The notes under the pieces: model-generated
What the model was told of the DNA's origin: nothing
The model's input: only the letters and a program-made list of their open reading frames with translations
Database searches by the model: none
Made by a program: the position numbers and the translations under genes
Shown: positions 1 through 9,498 of the stretch, piece by piece
Position numbering within the stretch: the first letter of the stretch is position 1
Layout of the letters: each line of letters starts with the position of its first letter
DNA from: Acanthaster planci
Taxonomy: Eukaryota; Echinodermata; Asteroidea; Valvatida; Acanthasteridae
Direction: 5' to 3'
Assembly: GCF_001949145.1 (NCBI RefSeq)
Contig: NW_019091465.1
Coordinates: 1,310,294 to 1,372,293 of the forward strand
Length of the DNA stretch: 62,000 nucleotides

Positions 1-245
1 ATTTACTGCGAACTAACGTACCTGCGGTGGTCGTGTATCTGCATGTGTAGTGGGCGTGGTTTAAACTGAAGTGCTGTCAAACTTACGAACCGGATACTCA
101 ATGTACCGTGTCGACTCTGCGGGCGCGTGTGATCAAGTTCAACACAGAGAGCCTCGATTTCGATGCGGATGTGCGCAGACGGCGCTAATGTGAAATCCCT
201 GTATACTCTCACTATTCACGACTTAAATATCTCACTGGTATCTTT

Positions 246-690
246 ATGTACAAATTTACACATAATCGTCTGTCAATCAGCTTCTCTTCTTTCCTTTCTT
301 CAATCCATGATACGCACGCTTATTCCACCAGACTCCGTCACAATTTGTATGTTCCATTCACCCAGATACCGTGCACGATATGGGGCCGATGGGTTACCCC
401 CCCCCGTCCAATCCTTATACACACTCTAGACTATTGTTACCTATAACATCCCCCCTAGAAGTAAAGAATTCCAGAGATTCCGATCAAACAATGATCAACA
501 CAAAGGCGGGGGGGGGTCTCTCCGCCCCATATCTTGCATCCTATGTTCACCCGCACCCTGTACTCTAGTTCTACCCTTCGCTTCTATGGTCCCCGTCTGT
601 GGAACACCATTGAGGGAAATCAGAGCAATGCCGTCCGTTGGCCGCTTCAAGTCCTCCTACAAAGAGCTCTCCTCTCAGAATATGTTACAT
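246..690 (+). mobile_element. Degenerate 3' end of a non-LTR retrotransposon ORF2
   Basis: Two frames carry pieces of the C-terminus typical of L2/CR1/RTE-type ORF2 proteins: SIHDTHAYSTRLRHNLYVPF (about 300-360), then FYGPRLWN (582-605) and, one frame over, a REIR...SVGRFKSSYKEL stretch (about 616-670). The family signature is I-H-x-H-N-T-R, G-P-K-L-W-N and S-x-x-x-F-K-x-x-L-K. Frameshifts and an insertion between the blocks show it is dead. The exact clade is not determined. Confidence 0.55.
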
Positions 691-700
691 AGCTTCCAAT

Positions 701-1894
701 CCTTAGACACTGTCTTCCTTTATTTCATTATCTATTTTGCCTTTACTTCTGTGATGCATCTATTCGTGTTACTGTTCATTTTCACGGTCTTCAACTCTTC
801 GTACTTCTGTTTTGGATATTCAGTCTAGTATTCACTCATTTTTCTTGCCTGTTTTCAGTGTTTTTGTCCTTCGTCCAATTGTCTGTCCTTAGGCAGTTCT
901 CTTCAAGCCCTTGCTTATATGAACAGCTCCATACTTTCTATCTTATCAAGTTTCCTCTATTTTATCTTATTATATTACATTGTACTCATGGCTCGCATTT
1001 ATTTTACGTGTATTCGTGATTAGTATTTCAATGAACGTTTGAAATAGATGTTGTTTTTGAATTTGAATTTGAAACTGGGGGTTGCAAATTCAAAGTGCCT
1101 AGTGGATGGAAAACACAAGGCGTGAATGTTTACAATCGTCTGAATTCCTGACGTATGAAATAGGCGCAGCGAACAAATTGTTAACGCCTCTGTGCTCCTT
1201 CCGCTTTTAGAAAGCCGAGAGAACGTGAATCTGTGCAAACTTTCGAGTTTGTGGCATTGCGTCGCCGTATGAGAGACAAAAGCCTTGCATTTTTCCGCGA
1301 AACCTATATTGCAATTTTGGAATTCCCAGCCACTTCAGGTAAAATTTGGATTTCTTTTTTTTTACCGCAGGGAGTGTGCATCTTCCTTCTTCACTGCGCT
1401 CTCAACGAAGAGGTATGCAGTTTCAGCAACCATCAATCCTCATATCTGACATCTCACATTTTTAGCAATACACTAAATAGCCTTTGTACTGTTTTTTTTT
1501 TTTTGAGTCAGGAAATCTTTCCTCGCACTCAGTCGAGCGATGATCGAATTTAAGGACACACAAACATCTTCCACCGAAGTGTTCGTATATTGGGCGTGTT
1601 TTGAATTCCTGCCATGCAATGAGCATTGAAAAGGCCTTGTTTGATTAGTTGTTACAATGAAAAGTTTATATTTTGCGTGCGCAAGATCTGTTCCAATATG
1701 AAGTTATTTCGATTTGAAGGTATTTCCTAATGTCATGAAAAGCTCGGCACAACGATCTGCTGTGGTATAACTGTGGTGTCTTGCCGTTGATCCCAGTTGA
1801 GGGTTAACTGAATCGATTGCGGACGCCCGCGGGGTCAAAGTTCATCTGAGACTAAACAGCACGACTCATGACATTTTCATTTTTTATGCTTCTG
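701..1894. other. No gene seen; AT-rich DNA
   Basis: Only short chance reading frames on both strands and T-rich runs. No domain, tRNA or clear repeat recognised. Confidence 0.5.
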
Positions 1895-2240
1895 AATAAG
1901 CCTTTTGCAAATTAAATTTGAATAAAATCTACTACATTGAGTTATCGTATTGCGCATTAACACAACTTGAATTCCCCAGACGAAAGACAATACCTTGATC
2001 CGGAGCAAGCTTTTGCATAGCAACCACCATCTCTGGAATGGACTGGTTTCTTTGTGCCCTCCTTATCCATTGAAACAGCGTATTGTTGCAAGACGTCTCT
2101 TATATGTAACTAAGCAAAGCTTGCCCCCAATCACAAGGTATAGCAACAGTGGTTTTAGTATGGAGAATTCAAATTGTTACGTTCACGTGAAGTACCCAGT
2201 GTACCAGATTTTATTTACAATTAACTCGCAAAAGGCTTAT
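1895..2240. mobile_element. Foldback element, family F1 copy 1
   Basis: About 346 bp whose two halves are inverted copies of each other: AATAAGCCTTTTGCAAATTA at the left pairs with the right-hand end (TTAACTCGCAAAAGGCTTAT). A second, direct-orientation copy of the whole unit is at 8657-9014. It is non-coding and MITE-like. Confidence 0.7.
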
Positions 2241-2570
2241 CTTGCCAGCTGGACAGTAAAATTACAGAAAATTACTGATACGTCTTCACGTTCATCGGGC
2301 AGAGGGTCTTTGCTACATAGGTATAAATTTCAATTGTGGGTGTCCACTTGTGCACGTGCATGACTGTTCAGCAATTTAGATATGAACATCAGCATCAAAT
2401 TAATAACCGTTAACCTTAAATGCACCGATCCCTTAGAGCATAGCTCACGTGAACTCACTTAACAAGTGCAGGTTTAGTACAGGTACAAACATAATCAGCC
2501 TTACCGGGGTCGCGGTCGTTTCCAAAAAAATGCAGTGTCTATAAAAGTGCTTCTCTTGGAACGGTTTCAG

Positions 2571-2697
2571 GTCGGCAAGGCCTTCAAGCTTAAGCGTGAC
2601 AAACTGCGGAAACTCCACTCCTCCAAGATCCATCCCAACCAGGGCCGGACCAGCAAAACTACTGACGATTCCAGGCGGAGTAAACAGAAAAAGAAAG
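2571..2697 (+). CDS. Isolated candidate exon, Lys/Arg-rich
   Basis: 127 nt bounded by CGGTTTCAG and GTGAAG, phase 0 to 1, open with codon use like the real exons nearby. It encodes a strongly basic 42-residue stretch (GKAFKLKRDKLRKLH at the start, RRSKQKKK at the end). I find no partner exons in the window and recognise no family. It could be an exon of a gene extending left, or chance. Confidence 0.3.
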
Positions 2698-3047
2698 GTG
2701 AAGGGATGCCGTTTTTATTTATTATTCACTTATTTATCCTGGGGAAATATCTCAGTGAAACACTGATTTCAAGAGGTGCCCAGCAATTACAATAAAATCA
2801 GTTAATTATATCCTTTATCATGTTTGTCTTGTTCCCTGTAGACCCACTGGTACTGGTATACAACTTAATTGATGGAAAAGGGAAAACGCTGTTCTTCCTT
2901 TCAGCCTCACGTTTTTACATTGCTTTGAATGGTACAAAAGCAAGATGGCAGCCCCATGAGGTCTATAGGACAATCTTACTGATCTCCATAATAACTACAT
3001 AGCGGGCGTCCCGCACCAAGCGCAAACAAAGTCACCATGGACTTAAG

Positions 3048-3549
3048 GAGCACCTCTAAGGAAAACATTTTCTGTGAATTCATCTGCACAAATAAATATG
3101 GAAGCATCCAAATTAACCTCCGTTTGTCTTCAGAACGCGACTATAACAAGCTGAAGCAAAAAGGGCTCTTTGTCTGTTCATACCAAGATGCAAATTCAGA
3201 ATGTAGATTGTGTCATTTGGAGAAAACAAACGAAACGAGGGGGAAACCTCGCCCTGTGCTCTTCGTGGATAAACCCTTGTGCATGCCAAACGGTGACCCC
3301 CCGATGTCACCGTTTGGCATGCGCAAGGGTTCATCCACTACGAGCACAGGGCGAGGGCTCCCCTCGGTTTTTTTCTGATTTTTTTTTTCCGAATGACGCA
3401 ATCTACATTCACCATTCGCATCTTGGCATGGACAAAAACAAAAGCCCTTTTCAACTTGTTATAGTTGAGTTCTGAAGACAAGTCACACTGCATTCAATTT
3501 GGATGTTTCCATATTTATTTGAACAGATGGTGTTTCCTTAGAGGTGCTC
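3048..3549. mobile_element. 500-bp foldback element
   Basis: Two arms of about 250 bp, diverged by substitutions and small indels, meet near 3299. The outer end GGAGCACCTCTAAGGAAAAC pairs with TGTTTCCTTAGAGGTGCTC, and the inner end around CCAAACGGTGAC pairs with GTCACCGTTTGG. Non-coding. Confidence 0.8.
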
Positions 3550-5436
3550 TCTAGTTTGGGGCCACCAATGTAGCTGTCGTCAGGGTTGGAGTAGCTTAGC
3601 GTGCTTTTGTGAGCGGAATCACACAGGCGTCATTAAACGTAACGTCTCCCAGACGATCGCGATGCTGAGCGGATAGTCCTCGATCTCAAGGCATTATTCT
3701 GTCAGTATTTGAAGATCAATGGCTGTTCTGATTGTGGCGAAAATCTGGCGATTAGATATAGTCTTATCATTACTTTGGACTACAAAGGACACTGTTCATA
3801 CACCAGGCCCGGAGCTGTTTATTAGAGAGAGTTGCGACATGAGTGTCTCAATTGTTGGAACCCAAATGAGGAACTATGCGTCAGTACACATGGAAAATTA
3901 TCACACAACAGCTGCGTGCTGTACTGCACACATAATGAACAGCCATTTTGGTTCCAAAATCTGAAGTTGGCGCAACTCTCTTTATTTACTGCTCTTTCCA
4001 GGCATGGAGCCCAGTATTGTACCAAGTGCCAATAAAGTACATTTCGGCTGTTGGGCATTTCACGCGAATCCCCAATTTATGTATTTCGTTGTCGCAAAGT
4101 GAGGAAGTGATCACACTATGGTCATCCCCTCCCCTTGTCAACAATTGCTTGGGGATATGACCCCCCTCCGCAAGAATTAGTTCCATGGCTGTTCCCCATT
4201 TTGCAAGTCAGGAGTTTGGGTTCTTGTTTATTGATAATAAAACCATACAATAAATTGTCAAAAAATCCTTGACAGTAAGATGACCATCGTTTTCTTGTTT
4301 TTTTTTTCTTTTTACAGCGGTTACATGGGGACCATGTTTGTCCACCGACAAAACTGGATTTCATTCTGACTCCACAAAACGAAGTGAGGTGCACCACGAT
4401 TCCACAAAGTGTTGAATCTCGTCGTTTTTTTCTCGCTGTTATTCTTTGCTTATTACTCTATGATTTAGATAAAACTGTATCATATTAACAAACTCGGCTT
4501 GTTTCATTAATGAGTAATTAATGTGTATCAATAAAACAGTCCAGTCATGCGCTGCGCTCGAAACATTTTACTTTGGCTGACAGTCAAAAGTGCATGCAAA
4601 ACGAATTAGCCAGTTCGATATATCAATTTCAAAAAATGTAAGGTCGTTCGAAAGAAAAGAACACTTAAGAGTCAGCGTATGGTCGCCCTGATAGGGCAGA
4701 TCTCTGATGCGCACGTTGCTGTTCCCGCATTACCTTGGACACGCTTCACACTGCTAGAGAACCGAAATGGCTCGTTCAATAATGGTACAAATTTTTGGGG
4801 GGAACATATTCTGCTTACCGTTTGCCAATCTCCTTTTAAATGTCCAAAATATTGTTTGATATCTCTCTTTGGATAGTTGCTCTTATGGGAAAGTGAATCA
4901 TTTAAATATTTATAGTTGAATTGAACATATTTAACCTAGTGAATGATGGCGCTGTTGTCGAGAGGTCACATTCAGGAAGACAGTGTTAATAAGGGGATTC
5001 CACTGGGGCCCCAACTGGCTGCTCGTTGGAAATAAAATTGGTGATAAGAATTTTTTTCAACGGCCTGCTGTCAAGTAAATACAACAATGAACCAATAACT
5101 CTAAAACGCCAAAATATGAGCAGATCTTAATTGGTGCTGGAAAAGGTGTGAAATTGAGGTTTCTTATCGGAATGATATCGCTGGTTTGCTCCTGAGTATG
5201 TGCATTGATGCCGGGCAGATTCTCTGAAAATGGCAAAAGAACATTGCAAATAAGGTTCAATGGGAGAAAGGGTACATTTAATAGGATCAGAATGTGTCAG
5301 AAACCTTCACTGCACGGGATCTTCAAAATTTGGGAAATGTAAGAGGCAAGAGTTCATTCTGGTAAACGTATAAATGTATATTGTAAACATACTGAAATTA
5401 TCATTGTTATTGTATAAGTAGTAAACTAATTACCTA
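3550..5436. other. No gene seen
   Basis: AT-rich, with only short overlapping frames on both strands and no recognisable domains or structured RNA. Confidence 0.5.
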
Positions 5437-5610
5437 ATACGGCCGCTTCACAAGAGTGCGCCACCAAGAGTTTGCAAGGCGTTGGCCAATCACAATGCGC
5501 GAAATTTGTCGACCCAATGCGCGTTTGGATAGGGTCGACAAATTTCGCGCGTTATGATTGGCTGACGTGTTGCAAACTCTTGGTGGCGCACTATTGTGAA
5601 TCGCCCGTAT
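5437..5610. mobile_element. MITE family M1, copy 1
   Basis: 174-bp palindromic element with ends ATACGG...CCGTAT and arms containing GTGCGCC(A/T)CCAAGAGTTTGCAA and a GGCCAATCAC block; the centre is TTTGGATAGGGTCGA. Three more copies occur in the window. Confidence 0.8.
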
Positions 5611-5705
5611 TTTGTTCATCCTTCAATGGTTATTAAAAGAAGATTGTAGTGTTAATTTGCTGTCTTTGCATTGCTTAATTTACGAGTATAGTTGTTTTTA
5701 GAGCC

Positions 5706-5852
5706 TCATCTCAATAGTAGTGCGCCTCCAAGATTTTGCAATGCATTGACCAATCACAGTACGCGTTTAGAAACGGTCGACAGATTTCACGCACTGCAAC
5801 TGGTCAACGCTTTGCAAACTCTTGGAGACCCACTATTGTGAATCGCTCGTAT
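5706..5852. mobile_element. MITE family M1, copy 2 (decayed)
   Basis: About 147 bp, 96 bases right of copy 1, same terminal and internal motifs but more substitutions and a shortened middle. Confidence 0.75.
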
Positions 5853-6325
5853 GGTAAATTGCAACTCTCTTTGATTAAGTATATTTGAATGATGCAGAAA
5901 TGTAAAAATGACAACTAGAGACAGGCAATATGCAACATACCCCTTTCTTATATGCTATTGCGTTCATTCTTACTCTTTGGGCTGTTCTAATGCTTCCAAC
6001 CGCGTCACTGCCATGTTGAGCAATACAGAGGCTGTCCCCTCTGCTGAAAATAAATCAACAACTTGGGGCGAGGTTGCAGCATACTGCATTGACTAGTCTC
6101 CATTCAAGCATCGATTTCATTCTTTGTCGTGAAAATTTGAACATTGCGGTGTCGTATTTACATCCAGGTTTAGGAACTAGACTCGTGCGGAAGTCAGCTG
6201 GAAAGTGCATTCATTAATGGTAGCTAGGTGCACATTTTGTTGTGGTCTAGACAGGTCTCGGGGTAGCCTTGGTCAAGGCGCCCCTCATTTGTCGCAGCGC
6301 AACGCTGATCAGCCGCTCACTACCT

Positions 6326-6605
6326 GCGTACGTACATACCTCACGGAAGTGTATAATAAAATCTGGACTCGCAATGCCCTTAAGCAGCTTATAGAGGCAT
6401 TGAATCCACTCGCGGCCATTTCACCGAGCCGAATACAAAGCTTTCCTGGCAATGCCCGCATTTGTTCTTCCTGATGTTGATAGAAGGGAGCCAACCTACG
6501 CATTTGTATTCGGCTCGGTAAAATGGCCGCTGGTTGGCTCCTTTTTCTTACAAAGGCGTTGCAAGTCCAGGTTTTTTATATACGTCCGTGACATACCTGC
6601 ATACA
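6326..6605. mobile_element. Foldback element
   Basis: Left arm (about 6326-6440) and right arm (about 6510-6605) are inverted copies: CGGCCATTTCACCGAGCCGA pairs with TCGGCTCGGTAAAATGGCCG, and the outer parts also pair with more mismatches. Confidence 0.7.
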
Positions 6606-6945
6606 CTGCAGAATCAAGGTGAAGGGCGACATCACGTGGCCAAAGAAATATGCAAATCGGCTGAACCAGGACAAACTCCTTCGTGCAACCGTCCGCGGAA
6701 ACTTATGTTTTTCTTTACGTTTGCACGGCCTCATATGCGAATATGAATAGATGCCGGCGTGCGATGAGTGCACAGTGACCAATCTTAGCGAAGTACACAT
6801 GTACACATGCATAACGCATCAACGGGAACTGGCATACATGATAACCATGTGAAATCCTTCCAAGACTATGATATTAAATCAGTGCTCTGAAATATATGAT
6901 TGCCGAGCTTTCGGTAACTGAGTACCTTCTTCAGGGCAAGCGGAT

Positions 6946-7225
6946 TCAGTTCTGAACGAACGCGGAAAAATTCACGTTCATTCCCCCTGGATGCAGCGTT
7001 CCAAATTCGAAAATGACGCGCTGCTCCAGTTCCTTACGCTGTACATCAGATGACGCTTTCCGCAGGATGCAGACACTTACGTCACCGAGGGAATGTGGCG
7101 GTGCGCAAAAGTGCTGCGCAACAGTGAGACCGGGTGTTTGTCGGCGCACACTGTGCAAGTGTTCCGCGAAGCAGTCGCCAAGGCGACACTTGGTCTCTCG
7201 GATACATACCCTCGGTGACGTATTT
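6946..7225 (-). pseudogene. GIY-YIG domain remnant of a Penelope-like retroelement
   Basis: Read on the minus strand, two overlapping frames joined by one shift give a degenerate YVSE start, then LGDCFAEHL, VAQHF, a HSLGDVSVCIL block, KELEQRVIFEFGTLHPGGMN and a stop. This is the pattern of the GIY-YIG nuclease found at the C-terminus of Penelope-like elements (Y-I-G-E-T, E-H, V-A-x-H-F, E-x-x-x-I-x-x-L-x-T, P-G-x-N). The Y-I-G-E-T block is damaged and no reverse transcriptase part is seen, so it is a dead fragment. Confidence 0.55.
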
Positions 7226-8656
7226 TTCTGAAATCCTTCTAAGATGACTGCAACACGACGATTTGTTTTGCTGCTTGAATTCCGCTAATAAATTAATGTT
7301 GGGTGATTTTCGTCCCAAGCAGCAGTAAGCCTTAGAATATTTTCTGCGGGGTCACGACGTTTTCGTGACCCCGGGCCAACAGGCTACGGGAAATCTGTTT
7401 TTTTTGTTGTTTTTTTTTCTGGCTGCATCTTTCTGCTCAGAGCTCCTCAGACCAGATACGAAGTCCATAGCATTAGTAATTTCCCCTCTGACGGCTTTGA
7501 TGCAGGATTAACTCGATTTGTTAGCTGCTAAAGGCATTGAAGCTGCTTGATACACCTTCACCAATGAGACGAAGNAATCAACCAATGGCAGTATAGCTCC
7601 TTTGCTGTTTACCGCGAAACACCAGGGTCGATACCGTTTAATTGATACGGACAACTCCATGTGAGGGAGCCCAGTTGTCACAATTGTCATTTAATTTGTC
7701 AATGCAAAACTAGAGGTCGCCGACCAACTCTGTATTGTAACCGATGAGGCCAGATAGCATTTGTTCACTAATTTAAATCGTTGGAAAAAATCAATCACAA
7801 CTAGAGGTGGTGTTTGTGAACAAACAGGGGCTGTTTCGGAGTGTGCTGTTTTACAGAAAGTGTGAAGGATATTATTGCGTGTTTGTTAAAACGCAATCCT
7901 ACATGTAGATGTAAGTAGTTGATCAAATATATTTGTAACAGTGAAACATGGAAATCACTGATCCACATTACACCAAATGAATGGAGCTCTTGGGACAATT
8001 TTTCAGTGGCATTTTTCTATGCTTCGCCCTGGGATGGGAGCCCTTAAATCTAGGGAGTTCATTCAGGGCCATTCTTTCACAATCCAACAAATTCTTGGGC
8101 CACACAATCTCCTCTTTTTCAAATAAACTGCAGGGGTACTTTTTGAGCGCCTCGGCCTGCCGAAGAATTTCCCTTGAATTGGGCAGTACACCCCTAGGCA
8201 TGTGTAGCCGTAATTCTGCAATTGCACCCTTATAGCCTGATGTAGCACAGTCCGAAAACTGCGTGCAATCTGTATACAAAGTCTATGGGAAGGATTAATT
8301 ATTCAAAAATCAATAACAAATGAACTAATTAGATTATCAATGTAAATTTCCTCTAGGACTGTTCTTGGATAATTGTTCAACTATCTGCCGAGGTTAAAGT
8401 TTGTCTGATTTTCCTAACTGCCAAAGTGCTATGTCAGAAAAATTTGGCTGAATAAGGAGAAAACAAAAAGTGAGGAAAACAAGAAACAAACAAACAAACA
8501 AACAAACAAAAAAGAAAAAACAGGACGAAAGGCAAGAGCTGTTTCGGCTGATTGCTAATAATAATAATAATAAAAACAACAGCAGATGCGTGGTGAAAGG
8601 ACTAAAATGATCACACGCGCAAGCTGAGTTCTGCAGTAATGCTCCACAAATGTTCA
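7226..8656. other. No gene seen; simple repeats near 8490-8575
   Basis: Overlapping frames on both strands at 7968-8279 have no recognised domain. A (CAAA)n run lies near 8487-8512 and an (AAT)n run near 8557-8573. One unknown base near 7575. Confidence 0.5.
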
Positions 8657-9014
8657 AATAAGCCACTTTCGAGTTAAATTTGAATAAAATCTGGTACACT
8701 GTGTTATCCGATTGCATAGAAACGTAACAATTTGAACTCCCCAGATTGAAGACACCGTTGCTATACCTCAGGGCAAGTTACTTCATAGCGACTGCCATGT
8801 CTGGAATGGACTGGTTCCTTTGTGCCCTTCTTATCCATTGGGAACAGTGTATTGTTGCAAAACGTTTCTTATATAACCAAGCAAAAGCTTGCCCCGAATT
8901 ACGAGGTATAGCAGCAGCGGTTTTAGTATGGCGAATTCAAGTTGTTATGTTCACGTGAATTTGAAGAACCCAGTGTATCAGATTTTATTCAAATTTAACT
9001 CACAAATGCCTTAT
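8657..9014. mobile_element. Foldback element, family F1 copy 2
   Basis: Same orientation as the copy at 1895-2240 and alignable over its whole length, including the shared TCTGGAATGGACTGGTT block; arms again inverted. Confidence 0.7.
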
Positions 9015-9452
9015 TCTGGCATTCGAATTCCCCGGAAGCGAACGGCTACCCACAAGTAATGTCTTTTGTATTTCGCAGTGTATTATTGTGGGAGGCAGAA
9101 TTCCACATGTCGGCTTACAATGATGGGTTTCGCTAGGTTGATTTAAAAAACCAGCCCTCCTGAATACATGAATTATGCAAGATAAGCATTCAATTAAATC
9201 AACTTGGCGAGGAGGCGGGCCATGTTATGCAGCGTATTCGGATTGGACAGGATTCGTCCTAATCATTGTCTGATGCGCAGAATAAACTGTCGAAACGAAA
9301 GAGTGCCAATTTCAAATTACAACGGTCTGCAGAATGTGACCGGTAGCTGTCCAGCTGCTTGGAAGAGGTCCCCCGTCCAGTTTGAGCCGTCAATTGTGCA
9401 TGCTTCAACTGATAACTTCCGAACAGCACGGTTCTCTAAGCCAAGAATCTCG

Positions 9453-9498
9453 ATGAAATCCATCCTCTTCTTCGTCGTGCTGTTCGCCGCCGGTGTTG
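9453..9498 (+). CDS. Ly6-like gene exon 1: signal peptide
   Basis: Encodes residues 1-15 plus the first base of codon 16. The donor is GTACGT. It contains the hydrophobic core of the signal peptide and nothing else, a common layout in Ly6 genes. Confidence 0.8.

Noticed and set aside
7968-8279. 103-codon minus-strand frame overlapping an 84-codon plus-strand frame
   Set aside because: Neither strand shows a known domain; open frames on both strands suggest composition rather than coding.
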